Position numbers and translations under genes: made by a program
In this document: piece after piece, positions 16,901 through 24,445 of the stretch
Layout of the letters: each line of letters starts with the position of its first letter
Numbering within the stretch: the stretch's first letter is position 1
Assembly (NCBI GenBank): GCA_020639235.1
Contig: JACKHC010000001.1
Location: forward strand, 62,001 to 126,000
Origin: Phycisphaeraceae bacterium
GTDB lineage: Bacteria; Planctomycetota; Phycisphaerae; Phycisphaerales; UBA1924
Direction: 5' to 3'
Length of the DNA: 64,000 nt
The notes under the pieces: generated by a model
Seen by the model: the letters and a program-made list of their open reading frames with translations, nothing else
Told to the model about the DNA's origin: nothing
Databases searched by the model: none

Positions 16901-17895
16901 AGATCCCAGCAGAGGACCTGTACCACATATTCAACAAGGAGCTCCGGTCCTACGCGGCCGAGACCCGTGTGATCACGCTCGACGACATTGTCCACGCTCT
17001 CTCCGAGTCGGAGTATCTCCGGGCCACGGGCAGCAAGGTCCGTGAGACCGACGGGCAGCCGTGGGTCGAGATTCGGGGCGCGGCGAGTTGGGGCGGCTTG
17101 TACACCCGCTTTGCTCTCACCGCCAAGCAAGACCTGTACGAGCGTGGACTCGCGGACGAGCGACTTCCCCTGCGGTTCGCGAGCTATGGCGAGCCGGGCT
17201 TCGACGAACTCGTAGATGAGATCTCGTCCCCCGAGTATCAGCCCCGCGGAGTCGCCGTGGTTCGAGTCTCGCGGGAGTTCGCCGGCAGCGCCTGGGAGAA
17301 AGTGGCGATCGTGGCCATGGCCGCGCGGCCGGACGGGCCATCGGCCCCCGTCACCCTCAGGAGCTACGAGGAAGTCCGCACGATTTCGCTCGACTCAGAC
17401 ACCCCCGTACCTGAAGAGGCGGTCAGGCAGTGCCATTCCGCACTGGATACTGAGCTCAATCGAGAACTGAGGGCGATCAACACGCGGCAGGACATGCTCA
17501 AGCGTCACCGAGCGATCGGAGATGCGAACAAGGCCTTCATGTACCTGCTGGCCATCGGCATGCTCCGCTCAGCCAAGGGCAGGCCCGACGTGAACGACCC
17601 GGAGAAGATCAACAAGGTGATCGCAGAGGCTCGGGAGATGGCGGAGGAGGACCGGCCGATCATCTACGACATGCAGCTCGATGTGCTCTCCGACGAAAAG
17701 CGACGCGACCTCGTTGTGCACCTCGGAGCGGAACTCCACGCGGGGCAGTGGCGGTCGACACCCCACTTCCGGAGTGCTGCGATGCACATCATCATGCGTG
17801 AGCTCGCCATCACCAAGAAGAATCACCGGGGCGACGCCACGACGACACGGCTGCTCGCTCAACTGGGCCGACGTGTCGATGCCATGCTTTCCTAG
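13948..17895 (+). CDS. PLD-domain/SNF2-family helicase fusion of the DUF499/DUF1156 cassette
   Basis: A 1,315-residue protein starting 5 nt after the methylase stop. The N-terminal 200 residues form a phospholipase-D-like domain: a YDRVAGYFRSSALA segment and one HxK motif VHEKWGIL (about 160-167) followed by FSGSMNES (about 177-184). The rest is an SNF2/SWI2 superfamily-2 motor: motif I DEVGLGKTIE (about 323-332), motif II VDEAH (about 432-436), motif III TATP, and helicase C motifs V-VI near 850-905 (CTDAAAEGLNLQ; QRIGRIDRIGQ). PLD domains in such fusions are candidate nucleases, but only one HxK half-site is seen, so an active site would need a dimer. The last 300 residues are unassigned. 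It is probably the translocase/nuclease arm that attacks unmodified DNA. Confidence 0.9.
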   Translation: MSDALPEADLKKHNWRRRYATSSIDQAGQGMDLLRAFYVPALLRSVKYDRVAGYFRSSALAAASRGFTALLQRQGKVRLIAGCDLAPHDIQAILDGHTERLEMHLAGEIDKLDDEPERIRRGVELLAHLVAKGLLDIRVAFRKDARTGQPITLDNSEDGYVHEKWGILTDNFGHRLSFSGSMNESSAALERNAENITTLTGWSGEADAQAIDEMAADFEALWEDRHPHFVVRPIPDAIRQKLLKIGERVVLPPEIDGAPAIEERRVRPTPMDWLRFAFIKHAPKMVGGETVGIYTAPITPWPHQEIVARRLVETYPYGYLLCDEVGLGKTIENGLAFRALWLSGRAKRILICPPASLLDQWQREMATKFLMPFGVARSNNKGARVSYLLPTEHDEDRPSLFDRDLLVVSTGLLQRDERLKQLAASEPFDIVLVDEAHFARRQNSRPGLDEEPSFGKLYLGLQNGLKQKSKALWLATATPMQLSAVEAYDLADLIGRLGCFASEHSLVAVYYDILGALAKGHTPSSAEQETLRIVARRAEFEDPALWHRVSEWLLQKDPQLQVVFTQWMEAGLWPSRREDERLLMRLLFAISPLHRVMLRHTRSLLDQYRKHNLLSANLAKRRIRPIPPELKFRPDEAAAYEELTKYCADLQLQIGQHMTGQLRSSLGFYLSLLQQRFASSAFAIHNTLRRRAERVAETIQILDRTGLDSTADLETLRETGSSEEWETDEAELEELIKATLRGRTRNDLAWERQRLDAMMPLYEALANQRPTKTDVLLGVMAERRRSGESGRYRQTVVFTRYADTLTHLVDTFKASAPDMRVGTFSGDGGAYWDVAKRQWRHLEKNRDQIKHLFLQGEIDLLLCTDAAAEGLNLQSADLLVNYDLPWNPMKVEQRIGRIDRIGQRFDQIEVLNLATVGSVEETIYGRLWDRLSRTAGVVGSQQYSILPITEDDFARLARGEIDHAQLEQEALRRLEEHSREIRQLEIPAEDLYHIFNKELRSYAAETRVITLDDIVHALSESEYLRATGSKVRETDGQPWVEIRGAASWGGLYTRFALTAKQDLYERGLADERLPLRFASYGEPGFDELVDEISSPEYQPRGVAVVRVSREFAGSAWEKVAIVAMAARPDGPSAPVTLRSYEEVRTISLDSDTPVPEEAVRQCHSALDTELNRELRAINTRQDMLKRHRAIGDANKAFMYLLAIGMLRSAKGRPDVNDPEKINKVIAEAREMAEEDRPIIYDMQLDVLSDEKRRDLVVHLGAELHAGQWRSTPHFRSAAMHIIMRELAITKKNHRGDATTTRLLAQLGRRVDAMLS

Positions 17896-17956
17896 CACAT
17901 CGCCGCAACTTGGAATCTCTCCATCGACGTTTGTTGTGCGAACCCATCAGGCCTGA

Positions 17957-18211
17957 TCATTCTCGCTGACTTCGGCAGATGAACGCGTGAGCCTGATCGA
18001 GCGCCCTCGCGACCAGGAGCAGATCGTCGCGGCTGAGCGTTGTGGTCTCGCTGAGTTCCCCTGTGTCGGATTCGAGCAGGCGGCGGACTTCCACGCCGTG
18101 GTTCGGGCGTCCGTCCGGCTCCCTCGTCGCGTGCACGGTCACGCGGACGGTGCCGATCCGGACTTCGTGGACGATGTCGCTGTTCTTCTTCGTGCCAAGT
18201 TGCTGATGCAT
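17957..18211 (-). CDS. Small conserved planctomycete-type protein, paralogue of the one at 26293
   Basis: An 84-residue protein with a GGAGA Shine-Dalgarno just upstream of its ATG. The core runs IVHEVRIGTVRVTVHATRE ... NHGVEVRRL, then LSRDDLLLVARALDQAHAFI. This aligns by eye with the 114-residue protein at 26293-26637 (HTVRFGALKAAVWLNET ... HNVTVSRSY; FGYDDLLPMAKALNAAHSWI). The layout is several beta strands followed by one amphipathic helix, reminiscent of small single-strand nucleic-acid-binding folds such as PC4. I have no direct evidence for binding. It faces the SNF2 gene and ends 61 bp from it. Confidence 0.75.
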   Translation of the reverse strand: MHQQLGTKKNSDIVHEVRIGTVRVTVHATREPDGRPNHGVEVRRLLESDTGELSETTTLSRDDLLLVARALDQAHAFICRSQRE

Positions 18212-18297
18212 GCCATTCTCTCCAGACGCGATCGCCGGAACACAGCGTGCCGGTACACACCGGAGTTATGGCCGACACTCCGCCGGACGTGCTCTGC

Positions 18298-19272
18298 CTA
18301 CGCCAGCACCTCCAGGCTCGGCCGCGTGCGTCTCAGGTACTTCACCCCGTCGTAGCTCACCTTCGTGTCGCGGACATCCAGCCGCGTGAGCGCGGGCAGC
18401 ACCACGTGATTCGCCAGGGGCACGATGGCCGCGTCGGTGAGCCGCGTCCCCCGCATCGCCAGCGACCACAGGCTGTCGAGGTTGCTCCCGTTGCGGGCCA
18501 GCACGCGGAAGAGGCTCTCGTAGTCGTAGCCGCACCCGCTGATGTCCAGGTGCTTGAGCCGCCGCACCTGCGGCGAGTCGATCCCGGAGAAGAAAAGCAC
18601 ATCATCCTGGGGCACCTCGTTCCCCGCGAGCGAGAGCCATGTCAGGCTCGGGAACGGCTCCACGCGTCCCGCGAGGTAAAGCAGATTGCCGTAAGCCAGC
18701 CCGCATCTGGCCAGGTTGAGCTTCCACAGCAGCGGTGTGCCCGACACGACGTCGGAGAACTGTTCCATACCCGCGAAGTCGACCCCTTCGTTCCCCTTGA
18801 GGATGAGCTGCCGGAGCTGCTTGAGGCTCGACTCCGGGCACAGCAGTTCCCAGAGACCCTGGTCCGTCACGTTGCACCGGCACGCGATGAGGTTCTGCAG
18901 GTGGGGCATCCCGCCGCTCGGCCAGCTCAGCTCGCGGGCGCCCCGGTCGCAGAGGATTCCGTCGCTCAGCACCAGGTGCTGAAGCTGGTTCAGGTACGTC
19001 CCGCGACGCGTGAGCACATCGACGCCCTCGTGATCCACGAACGTCCGGCGGAGATTCATCACGTAGAGCGACTCCAGACGCCGGGCCGGCTCGTTCAGCC
19101 ACTCCAGGTTCTCGTTGGTGACCAGGTGGCACCCGCCGCTCAGGTCCAGCTCTTCCACAAACGGCCAGTCCTCGTCGGAGAAGTCTTCATCAATCGCGAA
19201 TCCGGCGCCCAGCCGGGCCTTCTCCCGCATGAACTCCTCCGATGTCGTGTACCTGAAGGGGTCGATCTCCAT
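18298..19272 (-). CDS. Cytoplasmic leucine-rich-repeat protein
   Basis: A 324-residue protein with no signal peptide or membrane segment. From about residue 38 it is built of irregular 25-35-residue leucine-rich repeats (VEELDLSGGCHLV, LQHLVLSDG, LRQLILKGNEGV, LTWLSLAGNEV, LKHLDISGCGY, LWSLAMRGTRL, LTRLDVRDTKV). The repeats resemble the ribonuclease-inhibitor/cysteine-containing LRR type common in planctomycetes. Such proteins bind other proteins; a partner cannot be named. The gene stands alone between the 84-residue protein and a divergent small gene. An immunity-regulator or sensor role is possible given the setting but not shown. Confidence 0.8.
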   Translation of the reverse strand: MEIDPFRYTTSEEFMREKARLGAGFAIDEDFSDEDWPFVEELDLSGGCHLVTNENLEWLNEPARRLESLYVMNLRRTFVDHEGVDVLTRRGTYLNQLQHLVLSDGILCDRGARELSWPSGGMPHLQNLIACRCNVTDQGLWELLCPESSLKQLRQLILKGNEGVDFAGMEQFSDVVSGTPLLWKLNLARCGLAYGNLLYLAGRVEPFPSLTWLSLAGNEVPQDDVLFFSGIDSPQVRRLKHLDISGCGYDYESLFRVLARNGSNLDSLWSLAMRGTRLTDAAIVPLANHVVLPALTRLDVRDTKVSYDGVKYLRRTRPSLEVLA

Positions 19273-19605
19273 GGCGTCGCTTCACCTCGTGACCCACACC
19301 GTTTCGCAGGAAACGGCGGCCGGGATCGCATCGGCGAGTCGATCTCGAACAAAGATTTCAGGAGCCCCTCAGACTCCCACCGTCCGGCCCGGGGTGGGGA
19401 TGCTGGGGCGCAAGCACCGCTCCAGGGCAGGCCGTGGGCAGCCGGCACTGCGCTCCTCATCGGGGGCCCCCTTGCGAGCCCCGATGACGACCGCCGCGCC
19501 GGCCCGGACCCAATCTCGATAGATGCTCACGCATCCCCTGGTCGGCCGTGACCGTCGGCACCCGACCCGTGCAGCCGGCCGCCGCAGGTGTCCGTACCGA
19601 CAGGC
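19273..19605. other. Divergent gene-free region with strong hairpins
   Basis: This is the divergent upstream region of the LRR gene and a small plus-strand gene. It holds a perfect 9-bp stem TCATCGGGG/CCCCGATGA at 19457-19487 and a 7-bp hairpin CCGTTTC/GAAACGG at 19299-19316. Neither is followed by a T-run, so they are not simple terminators. No gene is supported. Confidence 0.5.
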
Positions 19606-19869
19606 ATGCTGGAGATCATCATCAACAAGCTCCCCGGCGGCGACGCCTCCCGGACCCAACCGCTCGCCCGCATCACACTCACCAACACCGGGGCGGGGAC
19701 CGGCGGGGTGCGGATCTACGACGCACGCATCACGCACGCGGAAGAGCGCGTCCGCGGGGAACTGGCGACCGACTCGTGCAGCGTGTACCGCGACGAGCAG
19801 GAGCAGGTCCTCCGCCTCGCCCATCGGGCCCTCGCCCGCCTGCTGGGAGAGCCCGACCCGGGCCAGTGA
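19606..19869 (+). CDS. Small hypothetical protein overlapping the replication gene antisense
   Basis: An 87-residue protein beginning MLEIIINKLPGGDASRT; an in-frame GTG at 19588 would add six residues. The middle has alternating strands (ARITLTNTGAGTGGVRIYDARI), then a charged helix EEQVLRLAHRALARLLG-like at the C-terminus. I recall similar short proteins in planctomycete mobile elements but know no function. Its last 140 bp overlap the 3' end of the convergent replication-initiator-like frame, so one of the two ends is probably mis-assigned or the genes truly overlap. Confidence 0.5.
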   Translation: MLEIIINKLPGGDASRTQPLARITLTNTGAGTGGVRIYDARITHAEERVRGELATDSCSVYRDEQEQVLRLAHRALARLLGEPDPGQ

Positions 19870-21259
19870 CGCCGTCGCACCCCTGCGCCTCCGCCGGCGA
19901 TGTCTCCACCCCGCACCCGACCGATTCCAGCGACCGCCGCACCAGCTCGCGGATGCGGTCCCGCGGCAGCTCCGCTTCGCGATATCCCCGTTCACCATGA
20001 GCTTGATCCCTGGACCGTGAGATGGGTCTGCCCACCGCCCGCCAGACCTCCCGAGCCGCGGCACGGGACCGGTCCTCATCCTCCCCCGAGATGAACGACC
20101 ACAGCCCGCCCCGCACCACGGTGGCAAACAGCCCGCCCGGGTTGCTCCTTGCGACCCGCTGGGCGTGGGCCGCCGCGGCCACGAACGCCGTCGCACCGGA
20201 CTCGCTCCGCGTCGCCAGACCGCACGCCAACGCCCGCGAGTACAACCGGGCCAGGCCCCCCACACTCTGCAGGTCCTCGCCCCGCACATGCCCGAGGCCG
20301 CGGGAATGCACGCCCGCTCGCGGCCTGTCCCACGGCGAGGCACGAGCACCATCGGACACGGGCCGATTTACCGGTCGCCGCACCGCGTTCACCGTCGGTT
20401 GATGGTTTTCAGATCCCGCAAGGGAGTTGCTCGTGTCTCTAAGGGGTGACACGCCGCCGCCGCCGGCGACCACGGGCGGTGACACGCGGAAGCACCGCAC
20501 GCGAGCACCGGCCCGGCCTCGCACGAGCCCCGCTCCCGGCGTCGATTGCCACCGCAGGTTCCACGCCGACCACCCGCCGTGGCGGTTCATCACCCGCTGG
20601 GGCGCAGGCTCTCTCCGGAGCACGCCGGCCGTGGACAGGGTCGCCCGCGAACGCTTGACGCTCCGCCCGCTGACCCCGAACACCTCTGCCACCCACGAGG
20701 CCTTGCACAGCCCGCCCGATGAGCACGCCTTGCGGCGGTTGAACAGGCACCGCAGCAGGTGACCGAACGATGTCGCCAGCAGCGTCGGCGACCTCGACCG
20801 GCACAGCTCACGCACCAGCCGCCGCGGCGTCGGCACCCGCCGCGTATGCATCGACACCCTCCTGAGAGCGTCGAGCATCGGGCCCGGCCGCGACAGCACG
20901 ACCTCCTCGACTCCTGCCGCGTAGTGTGGTCCTTCCCGCGACCACGCGACCAGGCCGACGCGGCCGAGCCGCCGTAGGGCCTCGCGGACCGACCGGTCCG
21001 ACCCCGCTCCCGTCAGCTCCCGCAGCTCGCCGGTCGTGTACGCCGCACGGCACCCCTTGCGAGCGCCGCATCGCCTCGCCACGGCCTCGAAACTCGCCAG
21101 CCATACCCGGAGGTCCAACGGACACAGATCACCCGTCCTGCAGGCCCACCACGCCGCGATAAACGCCCACGCCGGGACCAGCACGAACCCGCCCGCCGGC
21201 TTAGCCGCCAGCTCCGGCACCAGCCGCGTGCCGGTCCGCTCTTGATGTAGTGCTTCCAT
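19730..21259 (-). CDS. Replication-initiator-like DNA-binding protein (putative)
   Basis: A 509-residue protein from the ATG at 21257-21259. A longer frame reaches 21400, but its extra N-terminus is Arg/Ala-rich and lacks coding character. A GGGAGGG Shine-Dalgarno (21265-21271) supports the chosen start. The N-terminal 230 residues contain two winged-helix-like segments: TTGELRELTGAGSDRSVREALRRLGRVGLV (about 75-105) and ASWVAEVFGVSGRSVKRSRATLSTAGVL (about 192-220). That architecture fits plasmid replication initiators. The C-terminal half is low in structure and rich in Arg, Gly and Ser. With ParA and an ArdC-like gene nearby, a replication role is plausible; no catalytic motif proves it. The last 140 bp lie antisense to a small gene. 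Confidence 0.5.
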   Translation of the reverse strand: MEALHQERTGTRLVPELAAKPAGGFVLVPAWAFIAAWWACRTGDLCPLDLRVWLASFEAVARRCGARKGCRAAYTTGELRELTGAGSDRSVREALRRLGRVGLVAWSREGPHYAAGVEEVVLSRPGPMLDALRRVSMHTRRVPTPRRLVRELCRSRSPTLLATSFGHLLRCLFNRRKACSSGGLCKASWVAEVFGVSGRSVKRSRATLSTAGVLRREPAPQRVMNRHGGWSAWNLRWQSTPGAGLVRGRAGARVRCFRVSPPVVAGGGGVSPLRDTSNSLAGSENHQPTVNAVRRPVNRPVSDGARASPWDRPRAGVHSRGLGHVRGEDLQSVGGLARLYSRALACGLATRSESGATAFVAAAAHAQRVARSNPGGLFATVVRGGLWSFISGEDEDRSRAAAREVWRAVGRPISRSRDQAHGERGYREAELPRDRIRELVRRSLESVGCGVETSPAEAQGCDGVTGPGRALPAGGRGPDGRGGGPAPARRGTRCTSRSPVPRGRALPRA

Positions 21260-21788
21260 GCTCACCCTCCCGAACGCGGGACTTCCTCGGCGCCCGCGTG
21301 CCGGCAGTCGGGAGAACAGTGTTTCAGGATGGCGGGCTCGCCCGCACGCCGCTCTTCGGGCTTGCCGGCAAGCCGACCCCACACGCCGCTCGGTGCGCAC
21401 GCATCAACGGCGAGCACCCGTCGCGACGACGAAAGGGGTTTGACTCGGGTGCGAGTTCTGATCTAGGTTCGACGCGACACCATCGGCCGGACACGGCTCG
21501 ACCGAGCACGCGTGCAGCACCCGCTCGGTCAGCCGCACCGGGCCAACCGTCGAAGCACCGGCTCCCCGGCGCGGGCATCATCCCGCCCGGGACCGTGCCG
21601 TCGCTTCGGCCACCGTCCTGTGTTCTCCTTCTGCTTCAGTCACATGATGAACCCGCTGTGGAATGCGATTCGGCATTCCGCGGCGGGGCATCGCTCATGA
21701 ACTCTGCTCTCGCACGGGCAACGCACCGCCGCAAGCCACGATCTTCGCCCGTGTGCGGGAACGCCGGCACGGCCTCGCTTTCGGCCGC
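21260..21788. other. Gene-free region upstream of the replication-like gene
   Basis: It lies between the start of the replication-like gene and the 3' end of the CBASS operon. It contains the nested hairpin at 21267-21314 and a perfect 7-bp stem GGAATGC/GCATTCC at 21660-21679. Iterons or an AT-rich stretch, as expected for a plasmid origin, were not seen. Open frames here look like shadows. Confidence 0.5.
21265..21314 (-). promoter_or_regulatory. Nested hairpin covering the Shine-Dalgarno of the replication-like gene
   Basis: On the minus strand the leader reads CTCCCGA, 7 nt later ACGCGGG, 12 nt, CCCGCGT, then TCGGGAG directly. Outer arms are 21308-21314 with 21267-21273, inner arms 21293-21299 with 21274-21280; both pairs are perfect. 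The GGGAGGG ribosome-binding site (21265-21271) lies mostly inside the outer stem, so folding would hide it. Confidence 0.55.
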
Positions 21789-22757
21789 CTACGCGATGGC
21801 CGACCACGGTGGAGCTGGAGCCTGGAAGAAGCGATCCACAATCTTCTGCACATGCGTCTTTGCGTCGTCTTCCCCAAGTGACTGCAAGTCACGCAGTACC
21901 TCGGGCCGGGAATCGTCCATTTCGTACCCGCCCCTGTCCACGTCCCGATCAATCTCGACAATGGACTCGACACCGACGAGCCGCTGGGCCATGAACATGG
22001 CCGACCGGCGGTTGGCCTCCATGAGCAGATTCACGACTGCCCGGTTCTTCATCGACACGTTGTACCAGGCACCACCGCGCCTGGATCCATGTTCGATTGA
22101 GAACGGAGTCTTGGTTGTTCCAACGGAAAGAATTTCGACCTGATCGCGGGGCATCCCGAATCGGTCTATTGCCTCGATCGCACCGACAAGAACCGGGCAG
22201 TTCGCCCACACGCCGCCGTCGATGTAGTCGGATCCATCCTCCGCTTGGAAGGCTCGATAGAACACCGGAGCGGCGGAAGTCGCCATGGCGACTTCCCATG
22301 CCTTGCGGGTGTGATCCTTCTTGAAGTCGTCGTGGTGACGCGTCTTGAAGCAGACAGGTTTGCCGCCGGCCGCGTGGAACGCGTTGATGACTAATGGTCG
22401 CTTGGAATCTCCGATAGTCCGTTCCTCACCGACACACTGCTTGATGAGCTGTTCCAGCACGACGTTGTCGTGCTTGGGATACACGAGCTGTTTCGCGAAG
22501 AGCCACTTGCGGCGATGCCAGCCCGCCGGGAAGATCGCCGCGCCGTTCTTCTTGTAGAAATCGCGGATGGAGCCGACGCTGTTCCCGAGGCCGATGGCGA
22601 TGGCGATCAAGCCGCCGGTTGACGTCCCGACGATCAGGTCAAAGTGGTCCGCGAGTTTCTTTCCGCTGAGGTGTTCGATCTCGGCGAGAAAACTCGCCGT
22701 GTACAGACCGCGGATGCCGCCACCGTTGAGGCTGAGAACGCGGAACTTCTGTGTCAT
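21789..22757 (-). CDS. Patatin-like phospholipase, CBASS effector (CapV-like)
   Basis: A 322-residue patatin-family hydrolase. It has the oxyanion-hole motif GGGIRG (12-17), the nucleophile elbow GTSTGG with Ser46, and the second catalytic residue in DGGVWANCP (Asp180). The domain fills the first 220 residues; the C-terminal 90 residues are helical. In CBASS, CapV-type patatins are switched on by a cyclic dinucleotide and degrade membrane phospholipids, killing the infected cell. The gene is last in the minus-strand operon and overlaps the E2 gene by ATGA, which ties it to the cyclase upstream. Confidence 0.92.
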   Translation of the reverse strand: MTQKFRVLSLNGGGIRGLYTASFLAEIEHLSGKKLADHFDLIVGTSTGGLIAIAIGLGNSVGSIRDFYKKNGAAIFPAGWHRRKWLFAKQLVYPKHDNVVLEQLIKQCVGEERTIGDSKRPLVINAFHAAGGKPVCFKTRHHDDFKKDHTRKAWEVAMATSAAPVFYRAFQAEDGSDYIDGGVWANCPVLVGAIEAIDRFGMPRDQVEILSVGTTKTPFSIEHGSRRGGAWYNVSMKNRAVVNLLMEANRRSAMFMAQRLVGVESIVEIDRDVDRGGYEMDDSRPEVLRDLQSLGEDDAKTHVQKIVDRFFQAPAPPWSAIA

Positions 22758-23212
22758 GGTGCCTCCAGAGCAGGAGCCGTGGGGTCATCTGCGGACTTGG
22801 GACTGAGCACCGGGTCGTGGTCTCCCCGCCATTCCCCGAATGTCAGCCAGTGCTCGTAGTGAAACAGCCACCGGCTGGTCCACTGCACGGTGGTGTAAAT
22901 CAACGGGTCAGCCGCCGTCCACTGTTCCTTGGCCGGATCGTAGAGACAGAGGGTTCCGTCTGCGTTCAAGTGCGGCGTCGGTTGACTGTGAGCCTCTTTG
23001 ACCGGCTGGGGCGACACCACAAACACGTACGGCCGCACGCCGAAGGTGTAACGGACGCGCACCTCGTAGGTGTCGCTGCTCGGCGTCGGTTGGAGAAAGC
23101 AGTCAAAGCACAGCCAGCGCCGGCCATCGATGACCCGGTACCACGGCTTGATCTTCTTATCCCAGCGCGTGACAAGGCTCGCTTGCTGTTCGAGCGTCAA
23201 CGGCGTGCCCAC
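22754..23212 (-). CDS. Stand-alone E2-like conjugating enzyme of a short type II CBASS
   Basis: A 152-residue protein read from a GTG start. The bacterial E2 core is recognisable: beta-strand RVRYTFGVRPYVFVVSP, then the active-site loop HLNADGTLCLYDP with catalytic Cys89, then the C-terminal helix region WTSRWLFHYEHWLTFGEW typical of bacterial E2-like domains. It lacks E1 and JAB domains, so this is an E2-only (short type II) arrangement. In those systems the E2 conjugates the C-terminus of the CD-NTase to a target, priming the cyclase. It lies between cyclase and effector, 3 nt after the cyclase stop. Confidence 0.88.
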   Translation of the reverse strand: MGTPLTLEQQASLVTRWDKKIKPWYRVIDGRRWLCFDCFLQPTPSSDTYEVRVRYTFGVRPYVFVVSPQPVKEAHSQPTPHLNADGTLCLYDPAKEQWTAADPLIYTTVQWTSRWLFHYEHWLTFGEWRGDHDPVLSPKSADDPTAPALEAP

Positions 23213-23215
23213 GGG

Positions 23216-24445
23216 TCAATTGTCCCGGTGAAAGTCGTTGCCGCGCACGGGTTGAACGCCAGCGTGCGCCTTGGGCTCAGTCAGAACATGGATCTGCGAC
23301 CCGGCGACGGATGCCCCGAGAAGTCCACCGGCGCTCGCCTTTTTGACTTCCTCCTCAGCCGAGTTGAAAGCACGCTTGACAATGCCCTCCCCGAAGGTCT
23401 GGGCAAGCACGGGGTACAACTTCGGCACGCCGAGGGCGGACCGTGCCGCGGCCAACGCCCGCTGCATCTTCTCCATCATCTTGCAGAACTTATCGTACGC
23501 GGCCGCGTCGAGCGGTCCTGCCAGGTCTTCAACGCCGCCGTCGTGAGGCGCCAGCTCATCGGCGGGGTTCGGGACGGCAATGCGGCCTGGGCGTGAGGCG
23601 TTGATCTGCGACGCGATGCCGTTGACAACGGTCTCAAGCCCATCTGCGATCGACTCTTCCCCACGGTAGTGACGACCGGCCAACGTGGTCAGCATGATGG
23701 AGGTGGGGCGGCATTTGTCACCCAGGAACTCGACGTCGCGCACACGCTTCAGAAGCTGGACGACCCGCCGCAACGGGGCCTTCACATCCGCCTCTTCCTG
23801 TGGCGGAACGGGGGCAACGCTGGCGACCGCTCGCTTCTCGACCAACCTGTGGCCAACCTCGCACCGGACCTGCAACCACGCCGCAAACCGGAAGGGATCC
23901 GTGCGCCTCCAAGTCTCGATGGGCTTGGCGAAGCTGGTCCATCTGTCTGGGTTGCACATGTAGAGGCGGATGCCCTCGGCGTCGGATGGGTCCTTGCAGG
24001 TGGGAACAACGTCCAGGTAGAAATCGTCATCCGTGTACGCCAGGCGGATGCACTTCCCGCTGGTTCCCAACTCCTTTTTCGCCTCTTCGATCCGCTTCTG
24101 GAAGTCGACGTTTGCCACGAGGCGTGCGAGCACGCTGCCGTAGAGGGACTGCGAAGTCTTGGAGTACGGGTCGAAGTCGCACCGGCAGACTGTGTCGATG
24201 TCATACGGCACGACCTGCTTGCTAAGCCGCATCGGCCGGATCGTCGTTCGCTGGAGCATGGAGCCCTGGGGGAACACCGCCGGAGACAGCCGTTCAAGCG
24301 GCGACTCCCTTTCCGTAAGCTGTTTACCGACGGCGGTGTACCGCCGGACAGCCGTGATGAACTGCGTTTGTCTCAACTGGATCTCCTCGCAGATCCGATC
24401 GAGATAATCGTCCAGCGTTCCGATCTTCAGGGCCGTGGCGGGCAT
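23216..24445 (-). CDS. CD-NTase (cGAS/DncV-like nucleotidyltransferase), CBASS sensor-cyclase
   Basis: A 409-residue protein from the ATG at 24443-24445; a longer frame upstream is not supported. The nucleotidyltransferase motif FPQGSM (GS at 61-62) is followed by YDIDTVCRCD (Asp82, Asp84) and a third acidic residue in FYLDVVPT (Asp145), so the metal-binding triad is complete. Size and layout match CD-NTases that make cyclic di- or trinucleotides on phage infection. It is the first gene of the operon with the E2 and patatin. The C-terminus ends GNDFHRDN rather than a terminal Gly or Ala, which is odd for a protein expected to be conjugated by its E2. Confidence 0.9.
   Translation of the reverse strand: MPATALKIGTLDDYLDRICEEIQLRQTQFITAVRRYTAVGKQLTERESPLERLSPAVFPQGSMLQRTTIRPMRLSKQVVPYDIDTVCRCDFDPYSKTSQSLYGSVLARLVANVDFQKRIEEAKKELGTSGKCIRLAYTDDDFYLDVVPTCKDPSDAEGIRLYMCNPDRWTSFAKPIETWRRTDPFRFAAWLQVRCEVGHRLVEKRAVASVAPVPPQEEADVKAPLRRVVQLLKRVRDVEFLGDKCRPTSIMLTTLAGRHYRGEESIADGLETVVNGIASQINASRPGRIAVPNPADELAPHDGGVEDLAGPLDAAAYDKFCKMMEKMQRALAAARSALGVPKLYPVLAQTFGEGIVKRAFNSAEEEVKKASAGGLLGASVAGSQIHVLTEPKAHAGVQPVRGNDFHRDN

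Noticed and set aside
18247..19551. 434-residue open frame on the plus strand
   Set aside because: It is antisense to the LRR gene, whose repeat pattern is unmistakable.
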